Below, piece by piece: positions 57,133-64,000 of a stretch of 64,000 bases of DNA; the stretch's first letter is position 1; each line of letters opens with the position of its first letter. The notes under the pieces are model-generated. The model did no database searches. It saw only the letters and a program-made list of their open reading frames with translations, and had not been told where the DNA came from. Origin of the DNA: Lentzea nigeriaca (lineage in GTDB: Bacteria > Actinomycetota > Actinomycetes > Mycobacteriales > Pseudonocardiaceae); contig NZ_JAFBCX010000001.1 of NCBI RefSeq assembly GCF_016907955.1, positions 930,001 to 994,000 on the forward strand, given 5' to 3'. The position numbers and the translations under genes were made by a program.

Positions 57133-57900
57133 GTGACCGGACTGCTCGAAGGCAAGCGACTGCTGATCACGGGTGTGATCACCGACGCGTCGATCGCCTT
57201 CCACGTCGCACGCGTCGCTCAGGAACAGGGTGCCGAGGTCGTGCTGACCGGGTTCGGCCGGATGAGCCTCGTGCAGCGCATCGCCCAGCGCCTGCCCAAG
57301 CCCGCGCCCGTGGTCGAGCTCGACGTGCAGAACCAGGAGCACCTCGACACGCTGGCCGACCGCGTCCGTGAGCACGTCGACGGCCTCGACGGTGTCGTGC
57401 ACGCCATCGGCTTCGCCCCGCAGAGCTGCCTCGGCGCGCCGTTCATGGACGCGCCGTGGGAGGACGTCTCGGTCGCGATGCACGTGTCGGCGTACTCGTA
57501 CAAGGCTCTCGTGCAGGCTGTGCGTCCGTTGCTGTCGTACGGGTCCTCGGTCGTGGGCCTCGACTTCGACGCCCGCCAGGCCTGGCCCGCCTACAACTGG
57601 ATGGGCGCGGCGAAGGCGGCGTTCGAGTCGATCAACCGCTACATGGCGCGCGACCTCGGCCCGGACGGCATCCGCGTGAACCTGATCTCGGCGGGCCCGG
57701 TGCGCACCATGGCCGCGAAGTCGATCCCGGGCTTCTCGGAGCTCGAGAAGATGTGGGGCGAGAAGGCCCCGCTGTCGTGGGACGTCGACGACCCGACGCC
57801 GGTCGCGAAGTCGGTCTGTGGTCTTTTGTCCGACTGGTTCCCCGCTACCACGGGCTCGATGGTGTTCGTCGACGGAGGCGTGCACTTCCTCGGTCTGTAG
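57133..57900 (+). CDS. inhA: Enoyl-ACP reductase InhA
   Basis: A 255-residue NADH-dependent reductase that completes each elongation cycle. 'LLEGKRLLITGVITDASIAF' is the InhA-style start. The catalytic pair lies in 'WPAYNWMGAAKAAFESINRY' (Tyr-x6-Lys), 'GVVHAIGFAPQSCLGAPFMD' matches the NAD and substrate loop (MxPQSxMG in mycobacteria), and 'PVAKSVCGLLSDWFPATTGS' the end. GTG 57133 has an AAAGGG site. Genera in this order mostly lack mycolic acids, so the gene may serve another acyl chain or ordinary fatty acid elongation. Confidence 0.96.
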   Translation: MTGLLEGKRLLITGVITDASIAFHVARVAQEQGAEVVLTGFGRMSLVQRIAQRLPKPAPVVELDVQNQEHLDTLADRVREHVDGLDGVVHAIGFAPQSCLGAPFMDAPWEDVSVAMHVSAYSYKALVQAVRPLLSYGSSVVGLDFDARQAWPAYNWMGAAKAAFESINRYMARDLGPDGIRVNLISAGPVRTMAAKSIPGFSELEKMWGEKAPLSWDVDDPTPVAKSVCGLLSDWFPATTGSMVFVDGGVHFLGL

Positions 57901-57919
57901 TCCGTGATTGGATGGGGCG

Positions 57920-58945
57920 GTGAGTTTCGATGCGCTGCTCTGGTTGTCGTTCGGCGGCCCAGAGGGTCCTGAGGACGTCCGCCCCTTCCTGGAGAACGTG
58001 GTTCGCGGACGTGGCGTGCCGCCGGAGCGGCTGGACGAGGTCGAGGCCCATTACCAGCACTTCGGCGGCGTGTCGCCGATCAACCGCCTGAACCTCGAGG
58101 CCATCGAGGCCGTCAAGGCCCGCGGTTTCGAGTTGCCGATCTACTTCGGCAACCGCAACTGGCACCCGATGGTCGAGGACACCGTCGCCCAGATGAAGGC
58201 GGACGGTGTTCGGCGCGCGCTGGTGTTCCCGACGAGTGCCTACGGCGGCTACTCCGCGTGCCGGCAGTACGACGAGGACATCGTGCGGGCGCTGCAGGCC
58301 GTCCTGGACGGCCCCGAACTGGTGAAGCTGCGCCAGTTCTTCGACCACCCGCTGTTCATCTCGGCCTTCGCCGACGGCGTTCGCGAGGCCGCGAAGACCC
58401 TGTCGGGGCAGTACCGCCTCGTCTTCACGGCGCACTCGGTGCCGGTGTCCGCCGACAAGGCCGCCGGCCCGCCGTCCGAGGGCGGCTACCGCTACTCGCG
58501 CCAGGTCGTCGAGGCGTCCCGCCTGGTGGCGGCCGAGCTGGGTGTCACCGAGTACGACGTGGTGTGGCAGTCGCGGTCGGGGCCGCCGCAGATCCCGTGG
58601 CTCGAGCCCGACATCGTCGACCACATCGACGCGTTGCACGCCAAGGGCGTCACGGGTGTCGTGGTGTGCCCGATCGGGTTCGTGTCCGACCACCTCGAGG
58701 TCGTGTGGGACCTCGACACCGAGGCCCGTGACCGGGCCGCCGAGCTCGGCATGGAGTTCGCCCGCGCCGCGACGCCGAACGGCGACCCGCGCTTCGCCGA
58801 GCTCGTCGAGGAACTGGTCGCCGAGCACACGTCCGGGGCGCCCGTGCGCAAGCTGTCGTCGTTCGTGGCGGCGGGCTGCACGGTCAACGGCGCGCTGTGT
58901 GCGCCGTTGTGTTGCGAACCGGTCAAGAGGCCGGTCCGCGGCTAG
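57920..58945 (+). CDS. hemH: Ferrochelatase (coproporphyrin type likely)
   Basis: 341 residues. Inserts iron into a porphyrin. In actinobacteria the usual substrate is coproporphyrin III. '[20 protein letters not shown]' is the N-terminus. The metal-site His is in '[20 protein letters not shown]' and the conserved Glu in '[20 protein letters not shown]'. Four Cys in '[18 protein letters not shown]' at the end suggest the [2Fe-2S] cluster known in mycobacterial ferrochelatase. GTG 57920 is used; TTG 57908 is an alternative. It follows inhA as in mycobacteria. Confidence 0.94.
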   Translation: MSFDALLWLSFGGPEGPEDVRPFLENVVRGRGVPPERLDEVEAHYQHFGGVSPINRLNLEAIEAVKARGFELPIYFGNRNWHPMVEDTVAQMKADGVRRALVFPTSAYGGYSACRQYDEDIVRALQAVLDGPELVKLRQFFDHPLFISAFADGVREAAKTLSGQYRLVFTAHSVPVSADKAAGPPSEGGYRYSRQVVEASRLVAAELGVTEYDVVWQSRSGPPQIPWLEPDIVDHIDALHAKGVTGVVVCPIGFVSDHLEVVWDLDTEARDRAAELGMEFARAATPNGDPRFAELVEELVAEHTSGAPVRKLSSFVAAGCTVNGALCAPLCCEPVKRPVRG

Positions 58946-58948
58946 ACT
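58943..58948 (+). promoter_or_regulatory. Putative -10 (TAGACT) overlapping the hemH stop codon
   Basis: The TAG stop of hemH forms the first half of TAGACT. Transcription would start near 58955, 23 bases before the ABC gene. It is the same hexamer as at 3438 and 7818. Confidence 0.35.
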
Positions 58949-58977
58949 TCATTTTTCAACGGGCGAAGAATTGGTCG

Positions 58978-59700
58978 ATGACCAGTTCCGCGGCCGTTGA
59001 GGTCACCGGGCTCCGGGTCCGCCGGGGCAAGCGTCTGGTCCTGCGGGACGTGAGCTGCACGATCCCGCAGGGCAGTGTCACCGGGCTGCTCGGCCCGTCC
59101 GGCTGCGGCAAGACGACCCTGATGCGCTCGATCGTGGGCGTGCAGATCGTCGAGTCGGGCTCGGTGTCGGTACTCGGCTCGCCCGCCGGCAGTGCCGGGC
59201 TGCGGCGGCGGATCGGCTACGCGACGCAGAACCCCGCCGTCTACGCCGATCTCACCGTCGAGGAGAACCTCCGCTACTTCTGCTCGGTGCTGCGCGCGCC
59301 CCGTTCCGACGTCTCGCGGGTGATCGACGAGGTCGGGCTGGGCACGAACGCGTCGCAGCTCGTGTCGTCGCTGTCCGGCGGTGAGCTGTCGCGGACGAGC
59401 CTCGCGGTCGCGTTGCTCGGCACACCTGAACTGTTGGTGCTCGACGAACCGACCGTCGGCCTCGACCCGTTGCTGCGTGACGAGCTCTGGACGTTGTTCC
59501 GCACGTTGGCAGCGCGTGGCGTCACGTTGGTGGTGTCCAGCCACGTGATGGACGAGGCCGCCCGCTGCGAGCGGCTGCTGCTGATGCGCGACGGCGCGCT
59601 GCTCGCCGACGACACGCCGGGCTCGCTGCTGTCCGAGACCGGCACCGACGACCTGGAGCAGGCCTTCCTGCACCTGGTCAGGGCTAAGGAGGCGGCGTGA
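58978..59700 (+). CDS. ABC transporter ATP-binding protein
   Basis: 240 residues. Walker A 'LLGPSGCGKTTLMRSIVGVQ' (about residue 36), signature 'VSSLSGGELSRTSLAVALLG', Walker B 'ELLVLDEPTVGLDPLLRDEL' and switch His in 'VVSSHVMDEAARC'. The profile fits an ABC-2 exporter. ATG 58978 begins the protein; the longer frame overlaps hemH. Its stop overlaps the permease GTG by four bases. It is probably separate from hemH, given a likely promoter at the hemH stop. The substrate is unknown. Confidence 0.92.
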   Translation: MTSSAAVEVTGLRVRRGKRLVLRDVSCTIPQGSVTGLLGPSGCGKTTLMRSIVGVQIVESGSVSVLGSPAGSAGLRRRIGYATQNPAVYADLTVEENLRYFCSVLRAPRSDVSRVIDEVGLGTNASQLVSSLSGGELSRTSLAVALLGTPELLVLDEPTVGLDPLLRDELWTLFRTLAARGVTLVVSSHVMDEAARCERLLLMRDGALLADDTPGSLLSETGTDDLEQAFLHLVRAKEAA

Positions 59701-60431
59701 ACACCTCGATCCTGCTCGCCACGACGGCGCGGATCCTCAACCAGTTCCGCCACGACCGCCGCACCGTCGCGCTGATGATCCTCATGCCGTCGTTGCTGCT
59801 GATCCTGCTGCGGTTCGTCTTCAACTCCGAGCAGGCCTTCAGCCGCGCCGCGCCCGCGCTGCTCGCGGTCTTCCCGTTCGCGATCATGTTCATCGTCACG
59901 TCGATCACCACGCTGCGCGAACGCACCACGGCGACGCTCGAACGGCTGATGACGATGCCGATCGCCAAGCTGGACCTGCTCTTCGGCTACGCGCTGGCGT
60001 TCGGCTTGGTGGCCGTCGTGCAGGTGCTGGTGGCGGTCGGGATCTCGCTCACCTGGCTCGGCCTGTCGATCGGCGGCTCGGTGTGGCTGCTCGTGATCAT
60101 CGCCGGGCTGGACGCGCTGCTGGGCACGGCGCTCGGCCTCTTCGCGAGTGCCTTCGCGCGCACCGAGTTCCAGGCCGTGCAGTTCATGCCGCTGTTCGTG
60201 ATGCCGCAGGTGCTGCTGTGCGGGCTGTTCTCGCCGCGCACGCAGATGACGCCCGTGCTGGAGTGGCTGTCCAACGTCATGCCGCTGTCGTACGCCGTCG
60301 ACGCGCTGACCGCGGTGACGACGTCGTCGGACATCACGGGCGAACTCGTGCAGGACCTCGCGATCGTGGCGGCGTGCGGGCTCCTCGCACTGGTGCTGGG
60401 CGCCGTGACGTTGAGGAGGCGCACGCCCTGA
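59697..60431 (+). CDS. ABC-2 type permease
   Basis: 244 residues with six membrane helices. 'NTSILLATTARILNQFRHDR' is the usual cytoplasmic beginning, 'IMFIVTSITTLRERTTATLE' the conserved loop with the Arg-Glu-Arg pattern, and 'QLVCGLFSP'-like 'VLLCGLFSPRTQMTPVLEWL' the outer region, followed by 'VMPLSYAVDALTAVTTSS'. It forms an exporter with the ATPase upstream (GTGA overlap). It converges with an unknown gene, three bases between the stops. The substrate is unknown. Confidence 0.92.
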   Translation: MNTSILLATTARILNQFRHDRRTVALMILMPSLLLILLRFVFNSEQAFSRAAPALLAVFPFAIMFIVTSITTLRERTTATLERLMTMPIAKLDLLFGYALAFGLVAVVQVLVAVGISLTWLGLSIGGSVWLLVIIAGLDALLGTALGLFASAFARTEFQAVQFMPLFVMPQVLLCGLFSPRTQMTPVLEWLSNVMPLSYAVDALTAVTTSSDITGELVQDLAIVAACGLLALVLGAVTLRRRTP

Positions 60432-60434
60432 CGG

Positions 60435-61232
60435 TCAGTGCGTCCCGGCGCTCGTGTCCGCCAGCACGCGCACGGCCTCGTCGACCGCCGCGCACCGTGC
60501 GCGGCGCACGGCCTCCGACACCGGACGCAGCGCATCGGTCCGTGCCGACATCGCCGACGCCGACACCGCGCCACCGGGCGAGTCGGACTTGGCGACGGAC
60601 AGGATCGCGTCGACCTCGGCGGCCCGCTGCAGCACGCGCAGCGCGCGCGGCGGCATCGCGTCCGGCCACGGCAGCGAGGAGTTCGCGGCGGCCAGCTCGG
60701 CGATCTCCTTGCGCACGTTCGGGCGGTGCCTGGCCACGTCGAGGGACGCCATCGCGGCCGTCGCCTCGCGCAGGGCCGCGCCCAGGCCGTGCTCGGCCTC
60801 GCTGATCGGGATGTGCTCCAGGCCGTTCGACGACGGCAGGTCGAACACCGTCCACCGCATCACGCCGTCGGCCACGATCTTCGGCACCAGCCCGACGTGC
60901 ACGGACGGGATCACGAGCGCCTCGCCGGACCGCAGCGCACAGGTCGCGAGCGGTCCCCTGCCGCCGAGGCCGCGCACATCACCCGGCACCGGCAGCACGA
61001 GCCGCGCCGAAGTCGCACCCGCGCGCCGCAGGGCGGCCAGCAGCAGGGCGGGGCCCACGGGGGCCTCGTCGGGACCGGGCAGGTCGAGCGCCGTGGCGGT
61101 GCCGTCGTCGTCGGCCACCACCTCGTGCTGCTCGGCCCACGTGTGCAGGGCGTCGAGGACGTCGTCGGCGGCGGCCAGGCCGTGCAGCCATCCCGACGTC
61201 CACACGACCAGCGTGGCACTCGCACAGGACAC
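60435..61232 (-). CDS. Conserved hypothetical protein, 265 aa
   Basis: Soluble, Ala/Val-rich, no signal peptide. The N-terminal half alternates strands and helices ('ATLVVWTSGWLHGLAAADDV', 'ARLVLPVPGDVRGLGGRGPL'). The middle has 'ALVIPSVHVGLVPKIVADGV' followed by 'RWTVFDLPSSNGLEHIPISE', and the C-terminal 100 residues are helical. I recognise no named family; similar proteins seem to occur next to MoxR/VWA pairs in actinomycetes, which is recall rather than something shown here. It reads away from the MoxR-like ATPase gene and is separated from the next minus-strand gene by 60 bases. Confidence 0.75.
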   Translation of the reverse strand: MSCASATLVVWTSGWLHGLAAADDVLDALHTWAEQHEVVADDDGTATALDLPGPDEAPVGPALLLAALRRAGATSARLVLPVPGDVRGLGGRGPLATCALRSGEALVIPSVHVGLVPKIVADGVMRWTVFDLPSSNGLEHIPISEAEHGLGAALREATAAMASLDVARHRPNVRKEIAELAAANSSLPWPDAMPPRALRVLQRAAEVDAILSVAKSDSPGGAVSASAMSARTDALRPVSEAVRRARCAAVDEAVRVLADTSAGTH

Positions 61233-61292
61233 GCGACGAGATTACGTGGCCACTATCCGGCTGCCCCACCCGGTGTGCCCGATCCGAGACAC

Positions 61293-61787
61293 CTACTTCG
61301 CGGGACCGATGTGCTCTTCCAGCAGCGTCCGGAACGAGGTCAGGTCCTCATCGGACGCGAAAGCCCGGTGCGGCACGGACAGCGACGCCGCGCCCCCGTC
61401 GAGCGTCTCCAGCACGAAGCCCTGCCGCGTCTCGGTCCAGCCGGGCAGCTCCTCCCAGACGATCTCCTCACGCACCGCGGTGCCCACGGCCATCCGGAAC
61501 GACTGGTCGTCCGCGCTGCCCACCACGGTCCGGCTGATCATCTCGTCGGACGAGAAGCGCCACCACACCGCGACCGGCTCCATGAACCCGATGACCAGCG
61601 CGCACACCAGGCCGAACACGGCCACGGGGAACAGGTCGTCGCTGAAGCCGATCAGCAGCACCACGGAGAAGCCGCCCAGCACCACCGCGAACCAGGGCGC
61701 CCACTTGAACATCGGCACCATCGCGCGCAGGCTGGCCCGCCAGTCCGCCGGCGACGGAGCCCACTTGAAATCCACACTGTTGCTCAT
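61293..61787 (-). CDS. YcxB-like membrane protein
   Basis: 164 residues. Two membrane helices (about 33-50 and 55-75, 'WFAVVLGGFSVVLLIGF', 'LFPVAVFGLVCALVIGF') are followed by a beta-rich cytoplasmic tail ('WWRFSSDEMISRTVVGSADD', 'VLETLDGGAASLSVPHRAFA', 'LTSFRTLLEEHIG'). This is the layout of YcxB-type proteins. ATG 61787 has an AGGG site; the longer frame to 61841 is less likely. It is divergent from the MoxR-like gene, about 90 bases between starts. Function unknown. Confidence 0.8.
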   Translation of the reverse strand: MSNSVDFKWAPSPADWRASLRAMVPMFKWAPWFAVVLGGFSVVLLIGFSDDLFPVAVFGLVCALVIGFMEPVAVWWRFSSDEMISRTVVGSADDQSFRMAVGTAVREEIVWEELPGWTETRQGFVLETLDGGAASLSVPHRAFASDEDLTSFRTLLEEHIGPAK

Positions 61788-61876
61788 ATCGCCCTGCATT
61801 CTGCTGTACGAGAAGCGGCCTCGCCTGGAGTTGCTCCACATCGACGGGGCCTGGTTCGGTGCGTAGCGTCGTCTGC

Positions 61877-63268
61877 GTGACCCAGAACCTGGCCCGCACG
61901 GCGGGCGAACTGCGCGCCGCCGGGCACCTGCCGCGCGGCGTCAAGACCGAGATCAGGGAGAACCTCCTCGCGGCGCTGCGCGAGGGACGCAACCCGTGGC
62001 CCGGCATCGTCGGCTTCGACCGCACGGTGCTCCCGCAGCTGGAACGCGCGCTGCTGGCAGGCCACGACGTCGTCCTGCTCGGCGAACGCGGTCAGGGCAA
62101 GACCCGGCTGCTGCGCACGCTGGTGTCCCTGCTCGACGAGTGGACCCCTGTCATCGAAGGCTCCGAGCTGGGCGAACACCCGCTCGAGCCGATCACGCCC
62201 GAGTCGCGGCGCCGTGCCGCCGAGCTCGGCGACGACCTGCCCGTGGTGTGGCGGCACCGCGACGAACGCTATGCAGAGAAGCTCGCGACGCCCGACACGT
62301 CCGTCGGTGACCTCGTCGGCGACGTCGACCCGGTGAAGGTGGCCGAGGGGCGCAGCTTGGGCGACCCGGAGACGATCCACTACGGCCTGCTCCCGCGCGC
62401 CCACCGCGGCATCATCGCCATCAACGAGCTTCCCGACCTGGCCGAACGCATCCAGGTGGCGCTGCTGAACGTGATGGAGGAGCGCGACATCCAGGTCCGC
62501 GGCTACACGCTGCGCCTGCCGCTGGACGTGCTGCTCGTCGCCACCGCGAACCCCGAGGACTACACGAACCGCGGCCGCATCATCACGCCGCTGAAGGACC
62601 GCTTCGGCGCCGAGGTGCGCACGCACTACCCGTTGGACATCGACGCCGAGGTCGACCTGGTCCGCCAGGAAGCCGACCTCGTCGCCGAGGTGGGCGACCA
62701 CCTGCTGGAGATCATCGCCCGGTTCGTGCGCCACCTGCGCGAGTCGTCGTCGATCGACCAGCGCTCCGGCGTGTCCGCGCGGTTCGCCGTCGCGGCGGCG
62801 GAAACCGTTGCGGCGTCGGCACTTCGCCGGTCCGCGCTGATCGGTGAGACGCCCGCGATCGCCCGCCCGATCGACCTCGAGTCGGTGCCGGACGTGCTGC
62901 GCGGCAAGCTCGAGTTCGAGGCGGGGGAGGAGGGCCGCGAGGACGAGGTCCTGGTCCACCTGCTGCGCCGCTCGATCGCCGACACGGCCCGCGCCCGGCT
63001 GGCAGGGCTCAACCTGAGGGCGCTGGCCGAGGTCGTCTCCGACGGCCACCCGGTGGCGACGGGCGACCGCGTGCACGCCGGCGACATCCTGGCCGCGCTG
63101 CCGGAACTCCCGATCCTGCACGAGGTGGCCGCCCGCCTGGGCGCCGGCCCGAAGGACCCGGTGGGCCGCATCGCCTCGGCCGTGGAACTGGCCCTGGAGT
63201 CGCTGTACCTGACCCGCCACCTGGCGAAGGACACCTCCTCCGACGAAGACCGATCGGTGTACGGATGA
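61877..63268 (+). CDS. MoxR/BchI-like AAA ATPase
   Basis: 463 residues. Walker A is 'VVLLGERGQGKTRLLRTL' (about residue 68). 'DPETIHYGLLPRAHRGIIAI' and 'NELPDLAERIQVALLNVMEE' hold Walker B (Ile-Ala-Ile-Asn-Glu, where Asp is usual), and 'VLLVATANPEDYTNRGRIIT' with 'PLKDRFGAEVRTHYP' gives sensor 1 and the Arg finger. A helical tail of 150 residues follows. The plan resembles the magnesium-chelatase I subunit and its YehL-type relatives, which work with a VWA partner. GTG 61877 is used. The stop overlaps the VWA-type gene by four bases. Confidence 0.92.
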   Translation: MTQNLARTAGELRAAGHLPRGVKTEIRENLLAALREGRNPWPGIVGFDRTVLPQLERALLAGHDVVLLGERGQGKTRLLRTLVSLLDEWTPVIEGSELGEHPLEPITPESRRRAAELGDDLPVVWRHRDERYAEKLATPDTSVGDLVGDVDPVKVAEGRSLGDPETIHYGLLPRAHRGIIAINELPDLAERIQVALLNVMEERDIQVRGYTLRLPLDVLLVATANPEDYTNRGRIITPLKDRFGAEVRTHYPLDIDAEVDLVRQEADLVAEVGDHLLEIIARFVRHLRESSSIDQRSGVSARFAVAAAETVAASALRRSALIGETPAIARPIDLESVPDVLRGKLEFEAGEEGREDEVLVHLLRRSIADTARARLAGLNLRALAEVVSDGHPVATGDRVHAGDILAALPELPILHEVAARLGAGPKDPVGRIASAVELALESLYLTRHLAKDTSSDEDRSVYG

Positions 63269-64000
63269 AATATCGCTACGGACGCTGGAGCGGCGGCGCC
63301 GACCCGCTGGCGCCGCCCGTGGACCTGCGCGCGGCCGTGGACGAGCTCGGCCGGGAGATCATGGAGGGCGCGTCGCCCTCGTCGGCTCTGCGTGAGCTGC
63401 TGCGGCGTGGTGTCGACGGAACGCGCGGCCTGGACGACCTGACGTCGCGGCTGTGGCAGCGCCGTGCGTCCATCCAGCGCCGGCACCGGTTGGACGGCAC
63501 GCTGTCCGAGGTGCGCCGGCTGCTGGACGAGGCGCTGGAGGCGGAGCGCCGCGCGTTGTTCCCGGACCCGTCCGACGACGCGCGTTTCCGCGAGGCCCAG
63601 CTGGACGCTCTGCCTCCCGGCACCGCCGCGGCCGTGCAGGAACTCTCGTCCTACGACTGGCGTTCCGCCGATGCGCGTGCGGCGTTCGAGCAGATCCGCG
63701 ACCTGCTCGGCCGTGAACTGCTGGACCAGCGCTTCCAGGGCATGAAGGAAGCTTTGTCCAATGTGGACTCCGAGGACGTTCGCCGGATCCAGCGGATGTT
63801 GCGCGACCTGAACTCGTTGCTGGAGGCGCATGCTTCCGGTTCGCCGGACACGCCGCGCCTGTTCGACGAGTTCATGCGCAAGCACGGCGAGTTCTTCCCG
63901 GAGAAGCCCCACAACGTCGACGAGCTCATCGACGCGCTGGCCGCCCGTTCCGCGGCCGCACAACGCATGATGAACTCGATGACCGACGCCCAGCGGGCTG
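63265..64000 (+). CDS. Partner of the MoxR/BchI ATPase, probably VWA-domain protein (partial)
   Basis: Starts at ATG 63265 (four-base overlap with the ATPase) and runs past the right edge; 245 codons are visible. 'MKYRYGRWSGGADPLAPPVD' is the usual opening, followed by a long helical region with 'LTSRLWQRRASIQRRHRLDG' and 'MRKHGEFFPEKPHNVDELID'. In this family the VWA domain sits at the C-terminus, which is outside the window, so the assignment relies on the helical N-terminal part and on the ATPase next to it. Confidence 0.85.
   Translation, partial: MKYRYGRWSGGADPLAPPVDLRAAVDELGREIMEGASPSSALRELLRRGVDGTRGLDDLTSRLWQRRASIQRRHRLDGTLSEVRRLLDEALEAERRALFPDPSDDARFREAQLDALPPGTAAAVQELSSYDWRSADARAAFEQIRDLLGRELLDQRFQGMKEALSNVDSEDVRRIQRMLRDLNSLLEAHASGSPDTPRLFDEFMRKHGEFFPEKPHNVDELIDALAARSAAAQRMMNSMTDAQRA

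Overview
The window is high-GC DNA with many GTG starts and tightly packed genes whose ends overlap by 4 bases. Gene content and order point to an actinomycete of the Pseudonocardiales, most like Lentzea, Lechevalieria, Saccharothrix or Actinosynnema. This placement is inferred from synteny and protein style; no marker RNA gene is present. I found no tRNA, rRNA or CRISPR array.

Bases 1-12,311 are a housekeeping block: a PriA-like tail, an acidic unknown protein, gamma-glutamyltransferase, a DinB-like protein, peptide deformylase, fmt, rsmB, a frame-broken membrane gene, a flavoprotein, rpe, and the riboflavin run ribD-ribE-ribBA-ribH with a PH-domain membrane protein. Order from fmt on matches the mycobacterial fmt-rpe-rib region.

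Bases 12,342-32,660 are more variable. They hold a RibD-C reductase, two tandem DUF1761 proteins, a secreted subtilisin, aconitase and an AraC regulator divergent from a hydrolase. A three-gene roadblock/LC7 cassette follows, then an ABC pair with an AfsR/SARP-type giant regulator carrying repeat copies inside its coding sequence. The stretch ends with a flavin monooxygenase, a Pro/Gln/Gly-rich membrane protein with its partner, a sirtuin and an acyl-CoA synthetase.

Bases 32,661-45,378 start with an IS110 remnant that keeps a structured upstream non-coding end. Then come a NlpC/P60 peptidoglycan hydrolase and a set of small regulator/enzyme modules: GNAT, TetR, MarR, isochorismatase-AraC-isochorismatase, an aldo/keto reductase, and a Drr-type ABC exporter divergent from a TetR gene that runs into mobA. 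Several intergenic palindromes look like operators.

Bases 45,440-58,945 hold moxR-DUF58-VWA, a DHFR-like protein, a decayed TnpB element, a TAXI binding protein with a histidine kinase and response regulator divergent from a dicarboxylate-type MHS transporter, a FAD/Fe-S 2-hydroxyacid dehydrogenase, then fabG-inhA-hemH. With acn and the NlpC/P60 gene this is the mycobacterial acn-ripA-moxR1-fabG1-inhA-hemZ order, expanded by insertions.

Bases 58,978-64,000 hold an ABC exporter pair, two unknown proteins, and a second MoxR-like ATPase coupled to the start of a VWA-type gene that runs off the window.
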